DNA of 64,000 bases from UBA5314 sp964635975 (GTDB taxonomy: Bacteria > Bacillota > Syntrophomonadia > Syntrophomonadales > Syntrophomonadaceae): assembly GCA_964635975.1 (NCBI GenBank), contig CAZWPO010000006.1, positions 1-64,000 on the forward strand. The letters run 5' to 3'. The notes beneath the pieces were generated by a model. The model worked only from the letters and a program-made list of their open reading frames with translations, did no database searches and had not been told where the DNA came from. Within the stretch, counting starts at the first letter, position 1, and each line of letters starts with the position of its first letter. The position numbers were made by a program, and so were the translations under genes. Shown here piece after piece: positions 44,651 to 54,254 of this stretch.

Positions 44651-46741
44651 CTATTTGGCTATTCCGTACCGGGAAGCCTTACGAACAATTGTTGCAGCGC
44701 TTACCTTCAATGCCTTGGCCATCTGCCGCGTACTACTGTACTTCGAATACGCCTTCTCTAAGATCTGCTTCTCAACTATCTCAACTGCTTCATGCAGAGG
44801 CATGATCCCCCCTACATATATATCACTATCTTCAAAGTTCTGATTGATAAAGATTTTCGGTAGGTTTCTCCTGCTTATCAAGTTCCCGACAGTCGTTACC
44901 ATCAGGTTTTCCACCAGATTTTGAAGTTCTCTGACATTCCCCGGCCATTCATAGGCTAACAAACTCTCCAGAACCTCTGGGGATATGGTCTTGCTGGTGT
45001 TATTCTTCTTGTTAAAATGCGCGGCAAAGTGACTGACCAGCGGCGCAATATCTTCTTTTCTTGCCCTGAGAGGGGGAATCCATACCGGGACAACATTTAG
45101 ACGATAATACAGATCCTCCCGAAATTCCTTATTTTCTACCATCTCCTCCAGGCTGCGGTTGGTTGCCGCAATAACCCTTACATCAATGGGCAGGGCTTTT
45201 TCGCCTCCTACCCTTACTACCTCACGGTTCTGCAGCACCCTAAGTATTTTGGACTGCAGGTTGTAAGGCATATCTCCAATCTCATCAAGAAAGATAGTCC
45301 CGCCATTGGCCATCTGAAAGAATCCTGCTTTGCCGCCCTTTTTAGCTCCGGTAAAAGCGCCATAATCATAACCGAAAAGTTCTGATTCTAAAAGGTTGGC
45401 TGGAATAGCTCCGCAATTGACTTTTATAAAAGGTCCGTTCTTGCGACTGCTGTTGTCATGAATAATATTAGCTATCAATTCCTTGCCGGTCCCCGACTCG
45501 CCAGTGATGAGAACAGTTGAGTCAAATTGGGCCAGGCGCATGGCCGTCGATACCAGATCCTTCATTTGCTCCGAGTTGACTACGATCTGCTCCGATCCGG
45601 CATACTGCAAGCGCAGATTCCTCAATTCATTTTCATAATGTTGGCTCAGATCTTCGACTTCTTCGATCTTCTTCCTCAGCCTTTCAAGCTCGGTAAGGTC
45701 CCTCACATTGGTAACCACCCGGAAAATATTGCCGTTTTCGTCAAAAATGGGGTTGCCGGTGGTCAGGGTAATTCTTCCGTTAAAACTTTCCTGAATGATA
45801 GTTGCAGCTTCCTTGAGCTCCAAAACCACCCGCGTTACGGATTTTGAAACGATGCCTTCTCTCTCGATATCCCACATATTGCGGAACATTAGATCACTGC
45901 GCCGATTGCCGGTTATCCTCTCAAAAGCCTCATTAAGCCGGATGATGGTTCCTTCACCATCAGTAATGCAAAGGCCGTCAAAAGAAAACTCGATAATTTT
46001 CTCCAGCTCTTTGAGCAGGCTTTTATAGCGTTCAAGTTCTCCGGCTATATCTTCGAGTTCGGATATGTCCTGAAGTACTGCCACGGCACCAATTATTTCG
46101 CAGTCTTTCAGGATCGGGGACCGATTGCTTATGAAACGGTGTTCGTTTACCTGCACTTTTTGAACGGCTTCCTCTTTCCCAGACCTGGCTATCTCTGCCA
46201 GTCCGCTGTTAGGGGCAAGCTCCTTGAGCGGGGTCCCTATCACCTGCTCGGCCTTCACCCCGAAAAACTTTTCGCAGGCTTTATTGAAAACCCGAATCAA
46301 TCCATTTCTATCGACCGAAGCAATCAGGTTGTGAGTCGAGTTAATGATAGTGTCGAATTCGCTTGAGATCTCATGATAAGAATCAAAGAATGCTCTGCCC
46401 AGTTCTCTAAAGCTTATGAAGCCGACCAAGCTCTCCCCATCAACTATAGGGAGGTGCTCAAACACCGGATAAGGATCAAGGTGTTCTTCAATCCGGTCGC
46501 TTATAGACCCGGTCCGCGGCGAGTGAATCATGACCTTATCCAGGGTAACTGACAGGTCAAGCTTCTGACCCACCAACTGGTAAATCTGCCGACTCGTAAA
46601 GAGTCCGCGCAGATTATCTTCTTCGTCAACTACAGGAGCCGAATCCACGTGGTGTTTCCAAAATAGAGCTGCCGCCTCTTGAACCGTATGTTCCGGTCTA
46701 AGGGTAAGTGGATGGGGCTCCATTATGTCCCGCAGTATCAC
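44651..46741 (-). CDS. Sigma-54-dependent activator with CBS and PAS domains
   Basis: A 696-residue protein: tandem CBS domains (about 1-120), two PAS domains (about 125-235 and 245-365), a coiled coil, a AAA+ core (about 385-630) with GESGTGKE, the sigma-54 contact loop GAFTGAK and FLDEIGDMP, and a C-terminal Fis-type helix-turn-helix (STRQMAKALKVSAATIVRKA). CBS pairs often bind adenine nucleotides, so energy status may be a signal. It is flanked by the transporter and an acyl-CoA synthetase. Confidence 0.93.
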   Translation of the reverse strand: MILRDIMEPHPLTLRPEHTVQEAAALFWKHHVDSAPVVDEEDNLRGLFTSRQIYQLVGQKLDLSVTLDKVMIHSPRTGSISDRIEEHLDPYPVFEHLPIVDGESLVGFISFRELGRAFFDSYHEISSEFDTIINSTHNLIASVDRNGLIRVFNKACEKFFGVKAEQVIGTPLKELAPNSGLAEIARSGKEEAVQKVQVNEHRFISNRSPILKDCEIIGAVAVLQDISELEDIAGELERYKSLLKELEKIIEFSFDGLCITDGEGTIIRLNEAFERITGNRRSDLMFRNMWDIEREGIVSKSVTRVVLELKEAATIIQESFNGRITLTTGNPIFDENGNIFRVVTNVRDLTELERLRKKIEEVEDLSQHYENELRNLRLQYAGSEQIVVNSEQMKDLVSTAMRLAQFDSTVLITGESGTGKELIANIIHDNSSRKNGPFIKVNCGAIPANLLESELFGYDYGAFTGAKKGGKAGFFQMANGGTIFLDEIGDMPYNLQSKILRVLQNREVVRVGGEKALPIDVRVIAATNRSLEEMVENKEFREDLYYRLNVVPVWIPPLRARKEDIAPLVSHFAAHFNKKNNTSKTISPEVLESLLAYEWPGNVRELQNLVENLMVTTVGNLISRRNLPKIFINQNFEDSDIYVGGIMPLHEAVEIVEKQILEKAYSKYSSTRQMAKALKVSAATIVRKASRYGIAK

Positions 46742-46833
46742 TAAATCACCCCATACTCTCCATACTTTTGCCGATACCCTGTTAATATAAATCCCTGGGA
46801 TGCTAAAACTTATTACTACTGTCTAATAAATAA

Positions 46834-46859
46834 ATTCCGCCGGCTGATGCTGGCGGAAT
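46834..46859 (-). terminator. Terminator of the 46885 acyl-CoA synthetase gene
   Basis: On the minus strand ATTCCGCC and GGCGGAAT pair, then TTATTTATT. It separates the synthetase from the regulator. Confidence 0.75.
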
Positions 46860-46884
46860 CTCATATAAAGATTCAATAACAATA

Positions 46885-48402
46885 TCATTCGATGCCCCGG
46901 TCAAACAACATACGCTTTAATATCTTGCCAGTCGGACTCTTTGGCAATTCCGGAATAAATTCCACCAGGCGCGGCACCTTATATGATGCTATATTGTCTT
47001 TACAGAACGCGATGAACTCCTCAGGACTCATTTCCTCACCTTTTCGCAATACCACAAAAGCCTTGGTGACCTGATTGAATACCGGGTCGCTAACGCCTAC
47101 TACCGCGACTTCGCTGATCTTGGGGTTTTCAATAATAATATTTTCCAATTCACCAGGATATATATTATATCCTCCGGATATAATAACATCTTTTTTACGG
47201 TCCAACAGGAACAAGTAGCCTTCTTCATCTATTCTTCCCATATCCCCGGAGTGGTACCAGCCATTCAAAAAAGCTGCCTGGCTTGCTTCGGGCAGGTGCC
47301 AATAAGCTTTGAATACACCTGGCCCTTTAATGAGCACCTCGCCAACTGCTCCGGGTTCCAGCGGATGTCCCTGATCGTCAGCAATAATCAACTGGTTGCC
47401 AAAAGCCACCTGGCCCACTGAACCTTTTCGAGAATGCCCAAGGCGGTTGTAGGTGAACGTGGAACTAGTTTCAGTTGCCCCATACATTTCAATATAGTTT
47501 ACGCCAAAATGTTCTTCTATTTGCGCAATGTAACCGACTGGCATCGCTGCTCCGGCACAAAATGCATTACGCCAATATTTAAGACTGTAATCGGACTGCT
47601 TTTTGATGTGCTCCAACATAAAAACATACATGGTAGGAACACCTGCATAATGGGTTACCTGGTATTTACTTATCAGCTCCAGAGTCCTTGCTGGATCAAA
47701 CTTTCGTAAAGTCAGCATAGTAGAACCAGCATTAAAAGATCCCAGTACCGTAAAGACAAAGAAGATATGACAGAAGGGAGCGCCGGTCAAAAGCATATCA
47801 CGATCGTTAATATGCAAAACTGAAGTGCTGATCGCACCGATAGACGACAGGTTGCTATAACTCATCATGGCTCCCTTGGGACGACCGGTAGTCCCAGAAG
47901 TGTACAGCATCATGGCTATTTCATCCGCGCCGCACTTGACTGGTTCTAATTCTTCAGACGCTGATTCTATCAGTTCGTAGAAATCGAGACAGCCCTCGAC
48001 TTTCTCACCCACGGTAATAATCTGTTCAATATCTGGAAATCTATCTAGCTCCATCATCACCCGTTCCCGGGTTTCTGATGCAGACCCTACCAGGAAACGC
48101 GCCTGAGAATCATTGCAAATGTAAGATATTTCACCCGTTCTAAAAAGTATATTAAACGGAAGGGCTATTGCTCCAATACGCTCCAAGGCGAAAAAGGTAA
48201 ACAGGTACTCGGGGCTGTTGGGCAGGAAAATGGCAACCATCTCTCCTTTTTGAACTCCCACTTTCAAAAAAGCATTACCCAATTTGTTGACTATTTTATC
48301 AAACTCCGACCAGGTGAATTCCCTGCCATCATCACCACATATTATAGCTTTGTAGTCGGGACGAAATGAGGCATTGACGGTAATTATACTGGAAAGATTC
48401 AT
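46885..48402 (-). CDS. AMP-forming acyl-CoA synthetase
   Basis: The ATG at 48402 (MNLSSIITVNASFRPD) has GGAAGG upstream; 505 residues. ANL motifs: YTSGTTGRPKGAMMS (about 163), YGATET, HSGDMGRIDEEGYLFLLDRKKD and the catalytic Lys in PKSPTGKILKRML. It activates a carboxylic acid to the CoA ester; the substrate cannot be deduced. Closely related to the paralog at 52716. Confidence 0.93.
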   Translation of the reverse strand: MNLSSIITVNASFRPDYKAIICGDDGREFTWSEFDKIVNKLGNAFLKVGVQKGEMVAIFLPNSPEYLFTFFALERIGAIALPFNILFRTGEISYICNDSQARFLVGSASETRERVMMELDRFPDIEQIITVGEKVEGCLDFYELIESASEELEPVKCGADEIAMMLYTSGTTGRPKGAMMSYSNLSSIGAISTSVLHINDRDMLLTGAPFCHIFFVFTVLGSFNAGSTMLTLRKFDPARTLELISKYQVTHYAGVPTMYVFMLEHIKKQSDYSLKYWRNAFCAGAAMPVGYIAQIEEHFGVNYIEMYGATETSSTFTYNRLGHSRKGSVGQVAFGNQLIIADDQGHPLEPGAVGEVLIKGPGVFKAYWHLPEASQAAFLNGWYHSGDMGRIDEEGYLFLLDRKKDVIISGGYNIYPGELENIIIENPKISEVAVVGVSDPVFNQVTKAFVVLRKGEEMSPEEFIAFCKDNIASYKVPRLVEFIPELPKSPTGKILKRMLFDRGIE

Positions 48403-48444
48403 TAATTCACCTTCCTTATTTCTCAACCCTTGCGGTTTTATCAT

Positions 48445-48777
48445 GCCTGGCCAGGAAAAATCCCCATTCCCCGCGATATAAACCAGAGCGATGACGAAAG
48501 CAAGTCGAGTAGAACATCAAGATACCGGTCTGTTATAAACTCCTCGAAAAAATCAAGCAGGACAAAACCATAATGTTTAGCCTGGTTATCTAGTCTAAAT
48601 GTTTCATTGGAAAGGGGCTGAAGGCAAGTGAAGACATTTGATGGGTTTTTTCATAAAATGCTGTATAGATACAACAAATAGAGACGCAAAATCTTCGCCC
48701 CTTTTGGTTTTGCTACTGCACCGCCAAAGGTATCGAGAGCGTCCCTACGATGTGTATGGTAATTGTACCAAATTAAC
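48445..48777. other. Intergenic region without recognised gene
   Basis: The 333 bases between the acyl-CoA synthetase and the CBS relic contain no supported coding frame. A weak -24/-12 like string TGGCGGTGCAGTAGCA occurs on the minus strand at 48711-48726 but lacks the T before GC. Confidence 0.3.
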
Positions 48778-49104
48778 TTATGATTGAGAAGCCCCAAAAA
48801 AATGATACCAAATAGGCCAAAAACGATTTTTAAGTATTGGAATAATAAATAAAATATTACTGTTCTGTGCGGAGCCGATCCCCCGCACGGAACAGCCGAA
48901 CCAAGAGGAGGAGGTTTGAAAATCTATTTCACCTACTGTAGTGGAAAGATCTCTTTTCTCATTGATCAACCTGTATATCTGCCGGTCGGTTAAGAGCCCT
49001 ACCAGCCCGCCCTCTTCATCGACCACCGGGGCTGAATTTATATGATGATTGAAAAAAAGCCGGGTGGCTTCCTCAATAGTTTGAATCTCTGGATTATGGC
49101 GCAT
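48778..49104 (-). pseudogene. CBS-domain relic of a sigma-54 activator
   Basis: The frame encodes one CBS segment (IEEATRLFFNHHINSAPVVDEE..., LLTDRQIYRLINEKRDLSTTVGEI) closely like residues 20-70 of the activator at 44651. After GEI the similarity ends in unrelated sequence to the stop. Its ATG abuts a GAGGAGG and lacks normal spacing. It appears to be a truncated remnant just downstream of the LpdD-like gene. Confidence 0.7.
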
Positions 49105-49113
49105 CCTCCTCGA

Positions 49114-49548
49114 TTATAATTGCGCAATTAATTCAAAATGCTCCTGCAGTATTTGCTGCAGTTCATTGATTACCTGGTTAAAATTATTTATAAGCTTCTT
49201 GATTTCTTCGGTAGAGGCGTTATCTATATGAATTCCAACCACAACATTTACTATACAATCCAATGATGAGGCCAGAGACAGTGCGGCCTGGCGGGCCAGT
49301 TCATCTTCCTTGTGTCCGGTCACACAGATGACAGAAGCCGAGGCCGATAGTTGAGCGGCATCTGCCAGGCTGGATCGGGGGATAGCTAGAGCTGATGCAC
49401 CGATATGATAATGAGTTCCACCGCCTATGATCACATTTATATCACGGCCGCAGCAAACCGCCCGGGCTTCTACCCTGTAGCGCTCCTGCCCGTGAGAGAC
49501 TGAAAAGCCCGCCATATCTTGGCGCGGTTGACTATCAGCTTGATGCAT
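49114..49548 (-). CDS. LpdD-like prenylated-flavin chaperone
   Basis: A 144-residue protein with the pattern GGGTHYHIGASALAIPR, SASASVICVTGHKEDELA and GIHIDNASTEEI, characteristic of LpdD-like domains that assist prenylated FMN loading of UbiD-type decarboxylases. It lies 2 bases after ubiX. No UbiD homolog is in the window. Confidence 0.75.
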   Translation of the reverse strand: MHQADSQPRQDMAGFSVSHGQERYRVEARAVCCGRDINVIIGGGTHYHIGASALAIPRSSLADAAQLSASASVICVTGHKEDELARQAALSLASSLDCIVNVVVGIHIDNASTEEIKKLINNFNQVINELQQILQEHFELIAQL

Positions 49549-49550
49549 AA

Positions 49551-50114
49551 TTATTTAACACCCTTCCATGGCTTGAAGCTCTGGTGCTCAAGCCCGAACT
49601 GCATTAGTACTTTACCGATGATGTGGTCGATCTGCTCCTGGATAGTCCGGGGCTTATTATAGAAGGTCAGCATGGGCGGAATGATGGTACAGCCGCAGTC
49701 GGCGGCCCCGACCAGGTTGCGCAGGTGGATCTTGCCCAATGGGGTCTCCCGGGGCACGAGTATTAAAGGGCGCTTTTCTTTCAAGCATACATCGGCGGCC
49801 CTCACTAAAAGGTTGTCGGCAAAACCGTGCACCACTGCCGACAGGGTCTTCATGCTGCAGGGTATGATGATCATCCCGTCGGTTTTAAAAGAGCCGCTGG
49901 AAACAGGAGCAGCCATGTCTTTGATATCGTAACAATAATCGGCCAGCGCCTGGACATCTCCCAGCCGCCAGTCAGACTCATATTCCAGGGTAACTCTGGC
50001 CCCTTCAGAAATAATCAAGTGGGTTTCATGATCCGGGAAAGCACGCAGTGCCTTGAGCATCTCAACCCCAAGTATAGCTCCACTGGCTCCGGACATGCCA
50101 ATTGTTATCTTCAT
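49551..50114 (-). CDS. ubiX: Flavin prenyltransferase UbiX
   Basis: A 187-residue flavoprotein starting MKITIGMSGASGAILG, with IIPCSMKTLSAVVHG and LVPRETPLGKIHLRNL. It makes prenylated FMN for UbiD-family (de)carboxylases. Coupled to the LpdD-like gene. Confidence 0.93.
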   Translation of the reverse strand: MKITIGMSGASGAILGVEMLKALRAFPDHETHLIISEGARVTLEYESDWRLGDVQALADYCYDIKDMAAPVSSGSFKTDGMIIIPCSMKTLSAVVHGFADNLLVRAADVCLKEKRPLILVPRETPLGKIHLRNLVGAADCGCTIIPPMLTFYNKPRTIQEQIDHIIGKVLMQFGLEHQSFKPWKGVK

Positions 50115-50190
50115 CTACGTGTCTCCTGCTCTCAGCAATATAACCCCCCTTGAAAAGGGAGTGGAACGAGGCGCCTTTCCCGCTCGGCCC

Positions 50191-51027
50191 CTACTTAAAC
50201 AAAAATACGCTGCCGACCTCACCTTTAACCACAAAGCCCGGCAGCTTGTGGTACAGAAACGCCTCGGCGTGAAAACCGGTGCAGTGACAGACCGCCATCT
50301 TCTCTATATCAAACTCGGCAAGAGCTTCAACGGTCCTGTCCAGACGCTCCTGGGCCGCATCCAGCAGATGGGTGCCGCCAATAAAGGCTAGAATTTTGCT
50401 CTTTCCAGTCTTCTTTACTGCATAGTCTATGATGTTTACCACGCCCGAGTGGGCACAGCCACTAATGACTATCAATCCCTCCGGGTGGTCGATTATCAAT
50501 GCGATGTCATCGGGAAGAGTGTCGTCCACAAGTTCGTTGTTGACTAAAACTTTAAACTTTCCTCTCCCTCCTACATCTTCATAATCGTTTATCCGGGGTA
50601 TTTCTCCACTGAAAAATATACCCGGGTAGATCTCCTGGAAATCGTCAATAAGGATCAGCTCGCCACCGGCTGCCTCAATCTGCTGGCGACTGAATGGGCA
50701 GCCTGGCTCCATAAATTTACCATCACCGAGTGGGATTACCCGGTGCGCAAAAATATTGGAATGGGCATATATCTTTTTGGGACCGATATCTTCAAGTAGT
50801 GCAAGTACTGCCCCGGTATGGTCGTAGTGACCATGGCTAAAGACCACCGCATCGATATCATGTAGATCAACCTTGAGCGCCCGGCAGTTCTCAAAGAGGG
50901 TGCCCCGGTTGCCTACATCGAAAAGGATTTTCTTGTCATCTGTCTCCAGAAGGGCGGCAAATCCATGTTCGCCGGTTAAGTCAGATAAAGGCACTGTGTT
51001 TTCAACCAGTATAGTCACCTTAACCAT
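50191..51027 (-). CDS. MBL-fold protein of the dihydropterin-synthase-like group
   Basis: A 278-residue protein: LFDVGNRGTLFEN, metal site SHGHYDHTGAV (about 65), SGCAHSGVVNII and the C-terminal CHCTGFHAEAF. These match the MBL subgroup often named 7,8-dihydropterin-6-methyl-4-aminobenzene-phosphate synthase. AGGAG precedes the ATG. Confidence 0.85.
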   Translation of the reverse strand: MVKVTILVENTVPLSDLTGEHGFAALLETDDKKILFDVGNRGTLFENCRALKVDLHDIDAVVFSHGHYDHTGAVLALLEDIGPKKIYAHSNIFAHRVIPLGDGKFMEPGCPFSRQQIEAAGGELILIDDFQEIYPGIFFSGEIPRINDYEDVGGRGKFKVLVNNELVDDTLPDDIALIIDHPEGLIVISGCAHSGVVNIIDYAVKKTGKSKILAFIGGTHLLDAAQERLDRTVEALAEFDIEKMAVCHCTGFHAEAFLYHKLPGFVVKGEVGSVFLFK

Positions 51028-51229
51028 TACTTTTCCTCCTTTTCTTTATCTCTACATTTATTTAACCATAACCTTGCAGATGATGATAAGGGTAAACAAG
51101 TGCTATCCAGGATGACATCTCGTAATTGTTTATCTCTTACTATTTATCCCAGCCGCTGTAGACACTATTCCATTTTACAGGCTGGAGGGGGCTGGGCTAA
51201 ATAACTCATTCCGGGCTGGGCTGCCGGGC

Positions 51230-51252
51230 TGACGACGGCAGCAGATAGATCC
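51230..51252. repeat. Hairpin downstream of the MFS gene
   Basis: GCTGCCG and CGGCAGC form a 7-bp stem 24 bases past the MFS stop. There is no T-tract, so it is only a weak terminator candidate. Confidence 0.35.
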
Positions 51253-51275
51253 CCCGTCTAATTGGACATTATACT

Positions 51276-52502
51276 TTAGACTCTGGCAGCTTTAGCCTCG
51301 AGCTCCTGCTTTAAATAAGGCTGACGGGATATATACAGCCAGGCAGCTGCGCATACAACCCCGGTGATCAGATTCATAACACCCAGAATCCAGATCAAAT
51401 TTTGCCATTGGAAGGAAACGACAAGCATCCCCACGCTTCCCAGCAACAGGCGGAAGCAGTTCATCAGTGAAGAGGCAGATCCGATGTCGCCCCGCTGCTG
51501 CTCCAGCATCAGGACCGCGCTAGGCGGGCGCACCGCGCTGTTCGCTATGGTCCCCGGCATCAATGTCAGCACCAGCAGCCAGGGACTGGAACTGCCCAGC
51601 AGTATGATCAACAGACCACTCACGGCAATAATGGCAAGACAGCATGTGATAATCGACCAGCGGGAAAAGCGCTTAAACAAACGCAGGTATATCATGGGGC
51701 CCATCATCAAAAACAGGGCATTCAAGGCAAAGTAGAAGCTGTAGGCCTGTTCGCTGATTCTGAATCCGTCTACATATATATAGGAAGATGCTGCTATATA
51801 TGCACCATGGGGGATAAGGGCAGCCGAAAAAAGGATAAGCAGAGTAAAAAAGCCCGGGTTTTTCATTACCGTTCCCAGGCGTCCTAAGGTCTGCAGCACA
51901 GTCCGGTCAGACGGATCATGCAGCGTCTCTTTAAGCGCCAGAGCGCCTACTAAACCTACTCCACCGATAGCGGCCAATACCCAGAATACTCCCTGCCAGG
52001 AAATGTATTTTAGAACCAGGGCCCCCAGGATAGGCGCGACTGCAGGCGCTAAAAAGTAGAGGGTCTGGGTCACGGACATGATAGATTCCAGCCTGGAACC
52101 CGACCAGACGTCTTTTATCATAGCGGTGGAAATGGCGACTGCCGAACCCGATCCCACCGCCTGGAATATTCTGAACACGATGAGCTGAAACACATTATCC
52201 GAATAGGCGCACATGATGCTGGCAGTAATATAGATCAATAACCCGAATATAAGCACCGGTTTGCGCCCGTATTTATCGCTCAGGGGCCCCCAAATTAGCA
52301 CACCAATGCTAAAAAAAATAAAGAACAGGCTCAGGGTAAGATTTATAAGATTGGCAGAAGTATTGAAGTATACGGCCATACCAGGAAGGGCAGGCAGGTA
52401 AAAGTCCATTGAGAGCGGCACAAATGCGCTCAAAAAGGCGATAAGTGCCACCAGGCCTTTTTCCCCTAAATACCTCTGCTGCAGTTCTCTTCTTCCAGCC
52501 AA
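51276..52502 (-). CDS. Bcr/CflA-type MFS drug exporter
   Basis: The TTG at 52502 has GGGAGG 8 bases upstream and gives MAGRRELQQRYLGEKGL; longer frames lack a site. 408 residues, 12 membrane helices, with the MFS motif GPLSDKYGRKPVLIFG between helices 2 and 3 and PLSMDFYLPALP in helix 1, typical of Bcr/CflA. It probably exports a small molecule or drug. Confidence 0.88.
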   Translation of the reverse strand: MAGRRELQQRYLGEKGLVALIAFLSAFVPLSMDFYLPALPGMAVYFNTSANLINLTLSLFFIFFSIGVLIWGPLSDKYGRKPVLIFGLLIYITASIMCAYSDNVFQLIVFRIFQAVGSGSAVAISTAMIKDVWSGSRLESIMSVTQTLYFLAPAVAPILGALVLKYISWQGVFWVLAAIGGVGLVGALALKETLHDPSDRTVLQTLGRLGTVMKNPGFFTLLILFSAALIPHGAYIAASSYIYVDGFRISEQAYSFYFALNALFLMMGPMIYLRLFKRFSRWSIITCCLAIIAVSGLLIILLGSSSPWLLVLTLMPGTIANSAVRPPSAVLMLEQQRGDIGSASSLMNCFRLLLGSVGMLVVSFQWQNLIWILGVMNLITGVVCAAAWLYISRQPYLKQELEAKAARV

Positions 52503-52573
52503 TCTGAAAACCTCCCGCGTAAAAATTACGGCTACCGGCAAAGCATTAAATTTCCCGCCGATCACTGCCATAA

Positions 52574-52624
52574 TAAAAAAGTCCCCGGGGAACTATTATA
52601 TTACGTTCTTTAATCCCCCGGGGC
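52574..52624 (-). terminator. Terminator of the 52716 acyl-CoA synthetase gene
   Basis: On the minus strand CCCCGGGGGA and TTCCCCGGGG pair across a 23-base interior and are followed by ACTTTTTTATT. It isolates the synthetase from the MFS gene. Confidence 0.8.
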
Positions 52625-52715
52625 TTGATTTTAGGTATCCAATACTGTATCCGAGCCGCCACGGCTCTGTAATTCCTAATGCTAATTATAGGATTTCTTG
52701 ATCCTGCGCCTGCTT

Positions 52716-54221
52716 CTAACTGCTTTTGAGCAATCTTTTTAAAATTTTACCATTTGGACTCTTGGGCAGTTCCGGCAGGAATTCGATATGACGCGGAACT
52801 TTGTATGAAGCCATCCGCTTGGCGCAAAACTCAATCAATTCATCTTCGGTCATGGTTTCATTCTCTTTAAGCGCGATGTAGGCTTTGGGCACCTCATTGC
52901 GGATCGGGTCCTTCTCTCCCAGAACCGCGGCTTCCATAACTTTGGGATGCATGTAAATGATATCTTCCAGCTCACGGGGATAAACATTATAACCCCCGGA
53001 GATGATCATCTCTTTCTTACGGTCCAGGATATACAGGTATCCGTCCTGGTCGCATTTGCCAAGGTCGCCGGTGCGGTACCATTCGCCGAAGAAAGCATCT
53101 TGAGTCGCTTCAGGCATTTCCCAGTATCCTCTGAATATTCCAGGCCCTTTTACTATAAACTCGCCTATTTCCTCCGGACCCACATCCTGGCCCTCCTCGT
53201 CTACTATCCTGACCTGCACCCCGTACGCCGGCTGCCCAATGGAGCCAATCTTCTTATGCCCCAGCCGGTTGTAGGTAATGGTCGAGCAGGTTTCCGTAGC
53301 TCCGTAAAGTTCTACAAAGCCCACACCGAACATATCCTCGATTTTTTCAATGTGCTCCGACGGCATGGCAGCGCCAGCACTGTGGGCCATCCTCAGTGAA
53401 CTTACATTATGCCGGCTGCTGTCATAGCAATTCAACATGAATATATACATGGTCGGCACACCACTGAAGTGGGTCACCTGGTACTTTTCGATCAATTCCA
53501 GGGCCTTCTCGGGATTAAAGCGCTTCATGGTAACCACCCCGGCGCCTACGTTAAATGGCCCCAGCGTGGAAAGTACATAACAGATATGGCAGAAAGGAGC
53601 ACCGGTCAACAGCATATCCCGATCATTTATGTGCAGGGCTACTGAACTCAGTTGTCCCATCGCCTCCAGGTTGCCGTGGCTGAGCATGGCGCCCTTGGGA
53701 TGGCCGGAAGTTCCCGAGGTGTATACCAGTGCGCCCAATTCATCATGGAAGCAGTCTACTACTTCAAGTTCATCCGAAGCATCATCTATCAAAGAATATA
53801 GATCAATACAACCGGCAACCGGTTCTCCCACGGAGATGACCTTTTCTATAAAGGGAAAGCGTTCTCTTTCCGAGTTGAAATAGTTTTCTAACTCAAAGGA
53901 TTGCCCGATCAAAACCTTGGCCCGGGAATTCTCCAAAATATAAGCCATCTCCTCAGTTCTGAAAAGCACATTAAAGGGAAGCGCCACCGCGCCAATACGA
54001 GTTGCTGCAAAATAAGCAAACAAAAACTCTGGAGAATTCGGGAGATAAAGGGCTACCACATCACCTCTCCTTACTCCCAGGTACTTTAAGGCATTGCCCA
54101 ACTTGTTGACGATCCTGTTAAGCTCGGCCCAGGTAAATTCTCTTCCATCGTCTCCGCAGATAACCGCCAGGTTATCCGGCTGATAATAGGCGTGTTTCTT
54201 AATAGCATTCGATATGTTCAT
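52716..54221 (-). CDS. AMP-forming acyl-CoA synthetase (paralog)
   Basis: The ATG at 54221 (MNISNAIKKHAYYQPDN) has GGGGG upstream; 501 residues. Motifs: YTSGTSGHPKGAMLS, YGATET, YRTGDLGKCDQDGYLYILDRKKE and Lys in PKSPNGKILKRLL. It is very similar to the protein at 46885, suggesting a duplication with possibly different acid substrates or regulation. Confidence 0.92.
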   Translation of the reverse strand: MNISNAIKKHAYYQPDNLAVICGDDGREFTWAELNRIVNKLGNALKYLGVRRGDVVALYLPNSPEFLFAYFAATRIGAVALPFNVLFRTEEMAYILENSRAKVLIGQSFELENYFNSERERFPFIEKVISVGEPVAGCIDLYSLIDDASDELEVVDCFHDELGALVYTSGTSGHPKGAMLSHGNLEAMGQLSSVALHINDRDMLLTGAPFCHICYVLSTLGPFNVGAGVVTMKRFNPEKALELIEKYQVTHFSGVPTMYIFMLNCYDSSRHNVSSLRMAHSAGAAMPSEHIEKIEDMFGVGFVELYGATETCSTITYNRLGHKKIGSIGQPAYGVQVRIVDEEGQDVGPEEIGEFIVKGPGIFRGYWEMPEATQDAFFGEWYRTGDLGKCDQDGYLYILDRKKEMIISGGYNVYPRELEDIIYMHPKVMEAAVLGEKDPIRNEVPKAYIALKENETMTEDELIEFCAKRMASYKVPRHIEFLPELPKSPNGKILKRLLKSS

Positions 54222-54254
54222 TACTACCCCCACCTTAGTATTACGTTCCAACAA

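Noticed and set aside
48711..48726. Sigma-54-like string on the minus strand upstream of the 46885 synthetase
   Set aside because: TGGCGGTGCAGTAGCA has the correct GG to GC spacing but lacks the T at -13 and the usual -24 wording; could be chance.
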